NCBI RefSeq assembly: GCF_018294505.1
Contig: NC_057797.1
Span: forward strand, 128,466,051-128,530,050
Reading direction: 5' to 3'
Source: Triticum aestivum
Taxonomy: Eukaryota; Streptophyta; Magnoliopsida; Poales; Poaceae
Length of the DNA: 64,000 nt
A program made the position numbers and the translations under genes. A model generated the notes under the pieces. The model worked only from the letters and a program-made list of their open reading frames with translations, searched no databases and had not been told where the DNA came from. Positions 36,701 through 47,388 of the stretch are shown here, in pieces; positions within the stretch are counted from its first letter, which is position 1, and the number at the start of each line of letters is the position of its first letter.

Positions 36701-37179
36701 GCTGGTACGACGAGCTCCAATCCGTGCAGTGGTCAATCCGCACGACAGCGACCAAGCCGACTGGCGAGACCCCGTTCTTCCTCGTCTACGGAGCAGAGGT
36801 TGTTCTCCCTCACGAGGTCGGGTGTCGCTCCGCATAGGTCCTGGCATTCGACGAGGCTCAGCAGGACGCCATGCGGGGGGCGGATCTCATGCTGGGGGAG
36901 GAATGCCGTCGAGAAGCCGCACTGCGAGCGGCAAGGTATCAACAGGCGCTACGACGATACCACTGCCACAACATCCGCCCCAGGACCCTTGAGGTAGGGG
37001 ATCTCATGCTCAGACGGGTTCTCTCTAGGGAGGGGCTGCACAAGCTCTCTCCCATGTGGGAGGGCCCGTTCAAGGTTTTTCATGTTTCCAGGCCTGGCTC
37101 CGCGCGCTTGGAGACTTCGGAGGGAGTACCCATCCAGAACGCATGGAACATTCAACATCTCCGGAGGTTCTACCCCTAA
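33773..37179 (+). pseudogene. pol: TE7 pol: RT, dual RNase H, integrase
   Basis: The RT begins near EHHLNVCPN and has YVDD at 34290-34301. A gypsy RNase H (FEWTEEAGKAFQ...) is followed by an archaeal-type RNase H (VMYFDGAFSRHGAG, 35376 on), the Tat dual arrangement. Integrase shows the HHCC region (DCGHHSS...CEACQ), then DILGPFP, ITDNGSQF and GQAERANAE. Breaks are indels near 33985-34130, a one-base loss near 35745 (NQEA) and another near 36290, plus TAG at 34527, 34953, 36577 and 36835. Three of the four TAGs replace apparent Gln codons. The frame ends with TAA at 37177-37179 after QNAWNIQHLRRFY. Confidence 0.87.
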
Positions 37180-37198
37180 GCGAGGCCTAGCGCCTAGG

Positions 37199-37460
37199 AA
37201 AGGCCCAATGCTTGTGAAGAAGGCCAATGCCTGTGAAGCTATCGCGTTTTGGGAAATGCCTGGTGCCTGTGAAGAAGGCCAATGCCTGTGAAGCTATTGC
37301 GTTTTGGGAAAGGCCCGGTGCCTGTGAAGAAGGCCAATGCCTGTGAAGCTGCTGCGTTTTGGGAAAGGCCCGGTGCCTGTGAAGAAGGCGAATGCCTGTG
37401 AAGCTGCTGCCTTTTGGGAAAGGCCCGGTGCCTATGAAGAAGGCAAATGCCTATGAAGCT
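37199..37460 (+). repeat. 55-bp tandem repeat in TE7 3' region, about 4.8 copies
   Basis: Units begin aaaggcccggtgcctgtgaa and end gcgttttggg, at 37199, 37254, 37309, 37364 and 37419 (last one partial). Each unit contains an inner repeat of gcctgtgaag. The last units have diverged by a few substitutions. No conserved frame runs through it. Confidence 0.88.
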
Positions 37461-38837
37461 TGCCGCCCGTGACACTCTCACGTAATAATGAGTGGGGCTG
37501 TACACGCCCCGGAGTCTCGGGAGTGCCACCCTCAGGCCTCGGGGGCTCCCGCCCATGCCCAGTGGCAGCACTTAGCTCCGCGCTAGTGAGAAGACGTCGA
37601 AGACTAGAATAGGTGTCGGACGCGGCTTTTTCATTTGCTTTCTGCAGTTGGCGTGTTTATTCCCGTTTGAAGTCTTATTGGAGTTGTTGGCATTTCTGGC
37701 TTGTGACTCATTATCTTTATCGCTCGCTTGCCTCGTTTTCTCCAGCACAAGTCTTGCGAGGGATGTTCGCGGGCGCCCTCGCGAGTGTCTTCTGCCTCGA
37801 TCGTCTGGAGCTTTCCTGTCTGAGTCCTCTGCGGGAGCACCCCTCCCAGTCCATGCCTCGCGACACAAACGCAGGACCTAGGCTGATCGCCCCCGCTGCT
37901 GGGACCAAAGGTTACCCCTCTAACTAATCCTTGCAGGGCATGAAGCGCACGGTGAGGCCTCAGCCTCCGGAGGTGAGGGCCGCGTCAAGCTCCACCGAGC
38001 TCAAATGACTCCCGCACATGGACACGCAACACGGAAACATAGCGCATAAATGGCAAAAGCAACACGACACTTGACAGCAATAGTTCTAACATGCCCCCAC
38101 GGGGCCCTGTACTACCTTCTTCTTACGCAGGAAAGGAAGGAAACAAAATGGACACGACCTGTCCAACACCAACCTACAGCAAAAGCTCGAGCTGCTCCTG
38201 GGGTTCAGGCGGACGCCTCCTCTCGCTTCACCAGGGCGCGGTGGCGGGTGGACCCGCTGCCTTCACCCAGGCGGGTGCGACGGCGCGGGGGCTGGTCGCG
38301 GCCACCGCTGGAGGAGCTGCTACCTGAGGGAGAGTCGCCGAAACTTGGCGAGCCCCGAGAACCGCCGTCGGCACGCCTGGCGCTGTCTTCATCCTGGTCA
38401 GTGCCGGGGCTAGGCAGGCGGCCGCGATCATCGCCTTCAGTGCAGCACCCGGCACGGCGACCATGTTCCCCGAACACCCTCACGTAGAGGGTGGCGTCGC
38501 CATCAAACTTGAAGTGCAGGGTGCACCACCGGCCCAGGCCACGCGCGCGGGCAAACGTTTACCAGCCGCGTGCCAGAGCCCCATTCCCAGAAATGGAGAC
38601 CTCCAGCGAAGCCCAGGAGGCCCTGCTGTAGCAGCCGTCTGCCTGGAGCCAGAAGCCGCACCGAGCGCTGGCCGGCAGTTCATCCACGAAGAAACAGGGG
38701 AGCTAGAGCTTGGTGCTGGATGGGTCCGCGACCACACGACGAACTCCGGCAGCACCTCCGCAGAGCGAAAGCGTGGCCTAGGGGGGCGCACACCCACGGC
38801 GTGCCCCCCATCGGCAACCGGGCGCTCACCACGAGTG
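37461..38837 (+). other. TE7 3' region, no gene recognised
   Basis: This GC-rich sequence lies downstream of the tandem repeat, with several open but featureless frames on both strands (for example 38050-38487 plus, 38480-38908 minus), Ser/Gly/Pro/Arg-rich as expected for GC-rich non-coding DNA. No polypurine tract or LTR is found before the jump to TE4 LTR at about 38837. Confidence 0.5.
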
Positions 38838-39164
38838 TGGGGCGCGCCTGGCCCCCCTGGGCGCGCCCTCCTACCTCGTGGCCGTCTCGCTGCTTCCTTG
38901 ACGTCCACTCCAAGTCTCCTGGATCACGTTAGTTCCAAAAAATATCCTTGCGAAGGTTTCATTCCATTTGGATTCCGTTTGATATTCCTTTTCTGCGGAA
39001 CACTGAAATAGGCAAAAAAAGCAGCAATTTGCACTGGGCCTTCGGTTAATAGGTTAGTCCCAAAAATAATATAAAAGTGCATAATAAAGCCCATTAAACA
39101 TCCAAAATAGATAATATAATAGCATGGAACAATCAAAAATTATAGATATGTTGGAGACATATCA
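38838..39164 (-). repeat. TE4 middle LTR, second part
   Basis: It resumes the TE4 LTR at ggcgcgcctggcccccc (equivalent to about 15107 of the left LTR) and runs to ggagacatatca at 39164, followed by the polypurine-side internal sequence of the second unit. About 40 bp of TE4 LTR between the TE6 site and this point are missing, lost together with the rest of TE6 and TE7. Confidence 0.85.
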
Positions 39165-41048
39165 AGCATCCCCAAGCTTAATTCCTGCTCGTCCTTGAGT
39201 AGGTAAATGATAAAAATGGAATTTTTGATGTGGAATGCTTCCTAACATAATTTTCAAAGTAAATTTCTTTATTGTGGCATGAATGTTCAGATCCGAAAGA
39301 TTCAAGATAGAAGTTTAATATTGACATAAAAATAATAATATTTCAAGCATACTAACTAAGCAATTATGCTTCTCAAAATAACATGGCCAAATAAAGTTAC
39401 CCCTACAAAATCATATAGTCTGTCTATGCTCTATCTTCACCACACGAAATATTTAAATCATGCACAACCCCGATGACAAGCCAAGCAATTGTTTCATACT
39501 TTTGACGTTCTCAAACTTTTTTAATCTTCACGCAATACATGAGCATGAGCCATTGATATAACACTATAGTGGAATAGAATGGTGGTTGTGGAGAAGATAA
39601 AAAAGGAGAAGATAGTCTCACATCAAGTAGACGTATCAACGGGCTATGGAGATGCCCATCAATAGATATCAATGTGAGTGAGTAGGGATTGCCATGCAAC
39701 GGATGCACTTGAGCTATAAGTGTATGAAAGCTCAAAAAGAAACTAAGTGGGTGTGGATCCAACTTGCTTGCTCACGAAGACCTAGGGAATTTTGAGGAAG
39801 CCCATCATTGGAATATACAAGCCAAGTTCTATAATGTAAGATTCCCACTATTATATGAAAGTGACAACATATGAGACTCTCGATGACGAAGATCATGGTT
39901 CTGCTTTGAAGCACAAGTGTGGTAAAAGGATAGTAGCATTGCCCCTTCTATCTTTTTTTATTTGGGCCTTTTCTGCCCTCTTTTTTGTGGCCTCTTTTTT
40001 CGTCCGGAGTCTCATCCCGACTTGTGGGGGAATCATAGTCTCCATCATCCTTTCCTCATTGGGACAATGCTCTAATAATGATGATCATCACACTTTTGTT
40101 TACTTACAACTCAAGAATTACAACTCGATACTAGAACAAAAATATGACTCTATGTGAATGCCTCCAGCGGTGTACCGGGATATGGGATGAATCAAGAGTG
40201 ACATGTATGAAAGAATTATGAATGGTGGCTTTGCCACAAATACGATGTCAACTACATGATCATGCAAGGCAATATGACAATGATGAAGCGTGTCATAATA
40301 AACGGAACGATGGAAAGTTGCATGGCAATATATCTCGGAATGGCTATGGAAATGCCATAATAGGTAGGTATGGTGGTTGTTTTGAGGAAGATATATGGTG
40401 GGTTTATGGTACCGGCGAAAGTTGCGCGGTATTAGAGAGGCTAGCAATGGTGGAAGGGTGAGAGTGCGTATAATCCATGGACTCAACATTAGTCAGAAAG
40501 AACTCACATACTTATTGCAAAAATCTATTAGTTGTCGAAACAAGGTACTACGCACATGCTCCTAGAGGAATAGATTGGTAGGAAAAGACCATCGCTCATC
40601 CCCGACCGCCACTCATAAGGAAGACAATCAATAAATAAATCATGCTCCGACTTCACCACATAACGGTTCACCATACGTGCATGCTACGGGAATCACAAAC
40701 TTTAACACAAGTATCCCTCAAACTCACAACTACTCAACTAGCATGACTCTAATATTACCATATTCGTATCTCAAAACAATCATCAAGTATCAAACTTCTC
40801 ATAGTATTCAATGCACTTTATATGAAAGTTTTTATTATACCCATCTTGGATGCCTATCATATTAAGACTAATTTTATAGCCAAAGAAAATTACCATGCTG
40901 TTCTAAAAGACTCTCAAAATGATATAAGTGAAGCATGAGAGATCAATAATTTCTATAAAATAAAACCACCACCATTCTCTTAAAAAGATATAAGTGAAGC
41001 ACTAGAGCAAAATTATCTAGCTCAAAAGATATAAGTGAAGCACATAGA

Positions 41049-41956
41049 TGTCGGCGTTCTGGGAACGGGGGTCCCCAGACTTGCCTGCCTGCGGCCTGCG
41101 GCGTGGCTCAAAGGGGGGCCCAACACGGCCCATCTTCATGAACATAGACCCAAGACCCTCGCGGGGCAGATGACATGGAGCTTCCTCAGGCACGGCCACA
41201 TCAGGCTGGCTCGCGAGGAGGCGGAGAGATCAAGGCGGGGTACCTCACGAGGCGCCTGTGACGCAAGCCATGACGACCAAGGGTGCCAGGCGGGCGCCAG
41301 CCCGCGTAGTGTCCTCCTTTCCTCTTTGGTGCAAAGGGAGCAAGAGCGGGCGAGAGCATCAAGCAAAGGCACCCATTTCGGTGCAAGGAGACCAAGACCA
41401 GTCCAACGGCAGGGAGGAAGTCATTGTGGAGCCCAAGCCAGCGTCACCACCAGAGCCTTTGGCAGGCGAGGACCAACTTTAGTTAGGATAAGTGTACCCG
41501 ATGTTCCCCTTCAAAATGGCCAATTGTTGGCGCCCTTCCCGCTCAATATTTGAGAAGAGGCCCAAGGCCTTTGACTATAAATAGGACTAGCCACCCACTA
41601 GGGAGATGGGAGAGGGGAGATCGGATCGAAATCGGAGGGAGAATCAAGAAGGGAGAGAGAGAGAGAGAAGGGCGACTGAATTCCTCTTAGCAGTTCATCC
41701 CCCCAACCAAGAACAGACCCTCGCGAGGTTGTTCTTCATCATCAGCCCAAGAGGCAATCCACCACACCACACACTAGAGTAGGGTATTACACCACAATGG
41801 TGGCCTGAACCAGTATAAACCCTGTGTCTCTTGTGCTGTTCTTTCCATAGCTTAGATCTTAGCGAGGCGGAGGGGTGCAGGTAGGTAGAAGGCGAAATCT
41901 CCGCGCGTACCCCAGTGTATGAACCTCAAGGGTCTGCCGGAACCCGAAATCCAATA
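41049..41956 (+). repeat. TE7-mini left LTR
   Basis: It is 908 bp, starts tgtcggcgttctggg and ends with a mutated terminus, ccaata instead of ccgaca. Near 41160 it lacks about 20 bp (ggggccaagcctcgcgggg region) that the right LTR has. Confidence 0.85.
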
Positions 41957-42581
41957 TTTGGCGCGCCAGGTAGGGGTGGACGACCCAGGGGGGACGACCC
42001 ACACCTTCGTGACCCGTCGGCACCGACGGCGGGGCCGCCCGTGGCGATCGGCATCGACTCCTTCAGAGCCCTCGATGTGGGCGTACAAGGGAAGCAGGAA
42101 CCCCGACGGTGGCCGCTTGCACCAGGGCCTCGACACCACCTGATGGGCCCCCTTGTCCCGGCCGCGGAGGGCGAGCCGTTTCTTCGGCGGGAGCGGGTCT
42201 GGTTCCTCTCGTGGAGCCTTTCCCTTCTCTGCCGCCGAGAACCGGCGGATCGGAGCCATCGCAGCAAGACGGAGCATGGACCGGGAAGAAGGAGAAGCAA
42301 GAAGGGATGGACTGGAAGGGCGCGTGCCGTTCCGTACTTATGGCCGGCGAAGGCCAACCGCCGACCTCCATGATCGCAGGTAATCATGACCCGCTTTGCA
42401 TGCAGGGACTTGTCCAGTCTGTGCAGTTACTGAGGCGCCGTGGGAAGTGGAGACACCCACGTCCAATCAACCGCCACGCGGCGCCCAAGGCCGCAGGCTG
42501 TTAGGGCCCGCGGCGCTTCGCTCTTGCCCTTTCGCCTCCCTGCACGGCCAAGTCCGGGCGCGCCTTGGGCCCGGGGGCTAC
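41957..42581 (+). other. TE7-mini interior, no gene
   Basis: The 625 bp are GC-rich with overlapping frames on both strands (for example 41926-42387 minus) but no motif. The interior does not visibly match TE7 gag or pol, so it is not a simple single internal deletion of the TE7 copy at 31603; it may be a captured or fast-changing sequence. Confidence 0.55.
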
Positions 42582-43514
42582 TGTCGGCGTTCTGGGAACG
42601 GGGGTCCCCAGACTTGCCTGCCTGCGGCCTGCGGCGTGGCTCGAGGAGGGGCCCAGCACGGCCCATCTTCATCAACACAGACCCAAGACCCTTGCGAGGG
42701 GCCAAGCCTCGCGGGGCGGACGACACGGAGCTTCCTCAGGCACGGCCTCATCAGGCTGGCTCGCGAGGAGGCGGAGAGATCAAGGCAGGGTACCTCACGA
42801 GGTGCCCGTGATGCAAGCCATGACGACCAAAGGCGCCAGGCGGGCGCCAGCCGCGCAGTGTCCTCCTTTCCTCTTTGGTGCAAAGGGAGCAAGCGCAGGC
42901 GAGAGCATCAAGCAAAGGCACCCGTTTCGGTGCAACGAGACCAAGACCAGTCCAACGGTAGGGAGGAAGTCATTGTAGAGCCCAAGCCAGCGTCACCACC
43001 AGAGCCTTTGGCAGGCGAGGACCAACTTTAGTCAGGATAAGTGTACCAGATGTTCCCCTTCAAAATGGCCAATTGTTGGTGCCCTTCCCGCTCAATATTT
43101 GGGAAGAGGCCCAGGGACTTTGCCTATAAATAGGACTAGCCACCCACAGGCTAGAGGGGAGACGGGAGATCGGATCGAAATCAGAGAGAGAATCGAGAAG
43201 AGAGAGAGAGAAGGGCGACTGAACTCCTCCTAGCAGTTCATCCCCCCAGCCAAGAACAGACCCTCGCGAGGCTGTTCTTCCTTGTATTGCTCATCATCAT
43301 CAGCCCAAGAGGCAATCCACCACACCACACATTGGAGTAGGGTATTACACCACAACGGTGGCCCGAACCAGTATAAACCCTGTGTCTCTTGTGCTGTTCT
43401 TTCCATAGCTTAGATCTTAGCGAGGCGGAGGGGTGCAGGTAGGTAGAAGGCGAAATCTCCGCGTGCACCCTAGTGTTCGAACCTCAAGGGTCTGCCGGAA
43501 CCCGAAATCCGACA
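42582..43514 (+). repeat. TE7-mini right LTR
   Basis: It is 933 bp, starts tgtcggcgttctggg and ends gaaatccgaca. It is followed at 43515 by TE4 internal sequence ttatctatggtttatacc, equivalent to position 28398 of the first unit. Confidence 0.87.
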
Positions 43515-43888
43515 TTATCTATGGTTTATACCCCCCGATACTAGCCATAAATTCATCAAAATAAGCAAACAACACATAAAAAAAGAATCTGTCAAAAACA
43601 GAAGAGTCTGTAGTAATCTGTAGGTTTTGAATATTTCTGTAACTCCAAAAATCCTACAAAATTAGGACGACCTAAATAATTTGTATATTGATCTACTGCA
43701 ATTGGAATCAGTATTTTATCACTCTCTGGTTAAAAATGAAAGTTATTCTCGTGAGCGCATACTTTCTGTTTTTTTAGCAAGATCAAACAACAATCATCCA
43801 AGAAGATCCTAAAGGCTTTACTTCGCACAAACACTAATTAAAACATAAAAAACACAATCATAACAGAGGATAGATGTTTTATTTATTA

Positions 43889-44011
43889 CTCCCTCCATCC
43901 CAAAATTCTTGTCTTAGATTTATCTAAATACGGATGTATCTAGTTACGTTTTAGTGTTAGATACATCTGAACCTAGACAAATTTAAGACAAGAATTTTGG
44001 GACGGAGGGAG
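43889..44011. mobile_element. Stowaway-like MITE in second TE4 unit
   Basis: The same 123-bp MITE sits in the same position as at 28774-28896, flanked by TA (43887-43888, 44012-44013). The two copies differ by very few bases (for example gacggaggg against gacgcaggg). The shared site means the insertion predates the TE4 duplication. Confidence 0.88.
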
Positions 44012-44103
44012 TACTAGACAGGAACAAAAATAAAATTGGGTTGCCTCCCAACAAGCGCTATCATTTAACGCCCCTAGCTAGGAATCTATAATTTTAATGA
44101 TGC

Positions 44104-44929
44104 TCACATGAAAAATAGCAATTGAAACACGAAGGGAGCATCATGAAGCATATGAAAATCACATCTAAGTCTAACATACTTCCTATGCATAGGCATTATA
44201 TAAGCAAACAAATTATCAAGACAAGAAAAGACTAGCATATGCAAGGAAGGAGAAAGAAACAATACCAATATCAACATAACGAGAGGTAATTTAGTAACAT
44301 GAAAAAAATTTACAGTCATATTTTCCTCTCTCGTAATAATTACATGTAGGATCATAAGCAAATTCAACAATATAGTTATCACAAAACATATTCTTAACAC
44401 GATCCACATGTATGCCAAGTTGATACTCTTCCAAAATACTGGGATTAAAATTATCTAAAGTCATGACCTCTCCAAACCCACTTTTATCAAAAACTTCATA
44501 AGATTGAACATTCTCCAAATATATGGGATCTAAAGTTGACACTCTTCCAAACCCACTTTAAATATTATTGAAAACATTATTATCAATCTCATATTCATCA
44601 TGGGGCTTAAATAAATTTTCAAGATCATAAGGAGAATCACCCCAACCATGATTATTGCAACAAGTAGTGGACATAGCAAAACTAGCATCCCCAAGCTTAG
44701 GGTTTTGCATATTATTAGCACAATTGACATTCATAGAATTTATAATAACATCATGCTTTTTATTCGAAGATCTATCGTGAATCACTTTATAAAGCACTTC
44801 ATCACAATTTTCAGATTCACGGATTTCAAGCAAAATTCCATAAAGATAATCTAGTGCACTCAACTCACTAGCAATTGGTTCATCATAATTGGATCTTTTA
44901 AAAAGATTAGCAAGAGGATGAGGATCCAT
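44104..44929 (-). pseudogene. TE4 unknown ORF, second unit
   Basis: This is the counterpart of 28989-29813, starting at the ATG at 44929. The TAA at 44560-44558 is at the same place as in the first unit. A further frameshift near 44290-44330 moves the hydrophobic C-terminal part into another frame. No known domain. Confidence 0.5.
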
Positions 44930-45137
44930 AACAATAGATATTTAGCAAGCGAAGATGCAAGCTAATAGAAGTCACATGGTAACACGAGCAAACAGAAGGA
45001 CGAACGGAAGAGGGCGAATAAAATGGCAAAGGTGAAGTGGGGGGGAGAGGAAAACGAGAGGCAAATTGCAAATAATGTAATGCGAGGGAGAAGAGTTTTT
45101 GATGGGTACTTGGTATGTCTTGACTTGAGCGTAGATC

Positions 45138-45155
45138 TCCCCGGCAACGGCGCCA
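45138..45155 (-). promoter_or_regulatory. TE4 primer binding site, second unit
   Basis: Minus strand TGGCGCCGTTGCCGGGGA, identical to the site in the first unit, 11 bases from the LTR end at 45167. Confidence 0.8.
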
Positions 45156-45166
45156 GAAATACTTCT

Positions 45167-46183
45167 TGCTACCTCTTGAGCATGCGTTGGTTTTCCCTTG
45201 AAGAGGAAAGGGTGATGCAGCAAAGTAGCGTAAGTATTTCCCTCAGTTTTTGAGAACCAAGGTATCAATCCAGTAGGAGACTACACACAAGTCCCTCGTA
45301 CCTGCACAAACAATCAAGAACCTTGCAACCAATGCGATAAAGGGGTTGTCAGTCCCTTCACGGCCACTTGCAAAAGTGAGATCTGATAAAGATAATAAGA
45401 TAAATATTTTTGGTATTTTTGTTGTACAGATTGAAAAGTAAAGATTGCAAAATAAACGGCGAAAGAAATGGCTAGTTGACGGGAAAATAATGTAATGGAG
45501 AATAGACCCGGGGGCCATAGGTTTCACTAGTGGCTTCTCTCAAGATAGCATAATCTACGGTGGGTGAACAAATTACTGTCGAGCAATTGATAGAAAAGCG
45601 AATAGTTATGAGAATATCTAGGCATGATCATGTATATAGGCATTATGTCCGTGACAAGTAGACCGAAATGATTCTGCATCTACTACTATTACTCCACATA
45701 TCGACCGCTATCCAGCATGCATCTAGAGTATTAAGTTCATAAGAACAGAGTAATGCATTATGCAAGATGACATGATGTAGAGGGATAAACTCAAGCAATA
45801 TGATATAAACCCCATCTTTTTATCCTCGATGGCAACAATACAATATGTGCCTTGCTGCCCCTGCTGTCACTGGGAAAGGACACCACAAGATTGAACCCAA
45901 AGCTAAGCACTTCTCCCATTGCAAGAAGGATCAATCTAGTAGGCCAAACCAAACTGATAATTCGAAGAGACTTGCAAAGATATTTAAATCATGCATATAA
46001 GAATTCAGACAAGAACCAAATATTATTCATAGATAATCTTGATCATAAACCCACAATTCATCGGATCTCGACAAACACACCGCAAAAAGAATTACATCGA
46101 ATAGATCTCCAAGAGAATCGAGGAGAACTTTGTATTGAGATCCAAAGAGATAGAAGAAGCCATCTAGCTAATAACTATGGACC
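45167..46183 (-). repeat. TE4 right LTR, first part
   Basis: It starts tgctacctcttgagc and keeps the stretch near 45470-45650 that the middle LTR has lost. It ends at about 46183 after aactatggacc, some 205 bp before the TE6 insertion point. After a few filler bases it joins the TE6 LTR at about 46188. This deletion removed the end of this LTR part and the first ~230 bp of the TE6 LTR. Confidence 0.85.
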
Positions 46184-46187
46184 ATCT

Positions 46188-46430
46188 CGTAGGACAACAT
46201 ACAATCATACCATAGGCTAGCTTCTAGGGTTTAGCCTCTACGATCTCGTGGTAGATCATCTCTTGTAATACTCATATCATAAAGATCAATCAAGCAGGAC
46301 GTAGGGTATTACCTTCATCGAGAGGGCACGAACCTGGGTAAATGTCGTGTCCCCTGCCTCCTATTACCATCCGCCTTAGATGCACAGTTCGGGACCCCCT
46401 ACCCGAGATCCGCCGGTTTTGACACCAACA
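46188..46430 (+). repeat. TE6 copy 2 5' LTR, 3' part
   Basis: It begins within the LTR at cgtaggacaacatacaatc and ends gacaccaaca. The primer site ttggtgctttcattgagag follows at 46431. The first half of the LTR is deleted. Confidence 0.85.
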
Positions 46431-46464
46431 TTGGTGCTTTCATTGAGAGTTCCACTGTGCCATC

Positions 46465-47373
46465 TATCAGTGTTCTGGGAACGGGGGTCCCCAGACTAGC
46501 CTGCCTGCGGCCTGCGGCGTGGCTCAAGTGGGGGCCCAGCGCGGCCCACCTTCATCAGCTCAAGCTCAAGACCCTCGCAAGGGGCAAGCCTCGTGGGGCG
46601 GATGACCGGAAGCTTCCTTAGAGGCAGCCTCATCAGGCAGGCTCACGAGGAAGCGGAGAGATCAAGGCAGGGGTACCTCGCAAGGAGCCCGTGATGCAAG
46701 CCATGACGATCGAGACCAGGCGGCGCCGGCCTGTGCAATTCCCTTGTTTCCCCTTTGGTGCAAAGGGGGCAAGCACAGGCCAAGGCATCAGGAAAAGGCT
46801 ACCATTCCGGTGCAACAAGACCAAGACCAGCAGAGCGGCAGGATGGAGGTCACCGTGGAGCCCAAGACGGCGTCATCACCAGTACTTTTGGCAGCTGAAG
46901 ACCACCTTTGGTCAGGATAACTTGTACTAGATGTTCCCCTTCAAAATGGCCAATTGTTGGCGCCCTTCCCGCTCATTATTTGTGGAGAGGCCCAGGGCTT
47001 CTATAAATAGAGCTAGGCACCACAGAGTGGAGGGACGGCTGGAGATCTGATAGAACCCTAGCAGAGAGAGAGAAAACCTAGTAGAGACTAAGTAGAACAC
47101 ACCGCATCAGCCCAAGAACACCCCTCGCGAGGCTGTTCTTCCCTTGTACTATCCATCATCAGCCCGAGAGGCAATCCACCACACCACACACTGGAGTAGG
47201 GTATTACACCACAACGGTGGCCCGAACCAGTATAAACCTCGTGTCTCTTGTGTTGTTCATCATTTTCATCTTAGTTCGCACGAGAGGATCGGACGTAGAT
47301 CGGTAGGGGAGAGATCTCCGCGCGCACCCCAGTGTTCGAACCTCAAGGGTCTGCTGGAACCCGAAATCCGACA
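46465..47373 (+). mobile_element. TE7 solo LTR in TE6 leader
   Basis: A 909-bp TE7 LTR (start tatcagtgttctggg, with TG mutated to TA; end gaaatccgaca) has identical flanks ccatc (46460-46464) and ccatc (47374-47378). TE6 leader sequence continues on both sides; the empty site is seen in TE6 copy 3 near 57771-57785. Solo LTRs form by recombination between the two LTRs of one element. Confidence 0.93.
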
Positions 47374-47388
47374 CCATCACCGTAAGGC

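Larger units (their letters stand above)
31603..38837 (+). mobile_element. TE7 copy 1: Tat-lineage gypsy element lacking its 3' LTR
   Basis: The 5' LTR, primer site, truncated gag, protease, RT, two RNase H domains, integrase and a 3' region with a tandem repeat are present in order. The 3' LTR is missing: sequence passes directly at about 38837 into the TE4 LTR (gtgtggggcgcgcctgg). It is inserted after ccatc in the TE6 leader, the same site used by the solo LTR at 46465. Confidence 0.88.
41049..43514 (+). mobile_element. TE7-mini: non-autonomous TE7 derivative with two LTRs and a 625-bp interior
   Basis: Two TE7-type LTRs (41049-41956 and 42582-43514) enclose only 625 bp. The interior starts with the primer site tttggcgcgccaggtagggg and ends with the polypurine run cccgggggctac, so the reverse-transcription signals are kept and all coding sequence is gone. 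The flanking 5-mers, ataga (41044-41048) and ttatc (43515-43519), do not match. Confidence 0.85.
39165..45166 (-). other. TE4 second internal region
   Basis: This runs from the polypurine side (agcatccccaagctt) to the primer site at 45155-45138 and is closely similar to the first unit. It has no TE5 insertion (39765 is the intact target). It contains the TE7-derived mini-element (41049-43514), the MITE (43889-44011) and the unknown ORF (44104-44929). About 447 bp present in the first unit (27952-28397) are missing at the mini-element. Confidence 0.8.

Noticed and set aside
37199..37460. Regularly spaced repeats that could suggest a CRISPR array
   Set aside because: The units are contiguous 55-bp tandem copies without unique spacers, in a plant retrotransposon.
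38050..39011. Long GC-rich plus-strand frames (38050-38487 and 38463-39011)
   Set aside because: The second crosses the TE7/TE4 junction at about 38837, so it is a chance fusion. Both have biased Ser/Pro/Arg composition and competing frames on the other strand.
41926..42387. 153-codon minus-strand frame in the TE7-mini interior
   Set aside because: Several overlapping frames of similar length occur on both strands in this GC-rich 625 bp, and none has a motif. A captured host exon cannot be excluded but is not supported.
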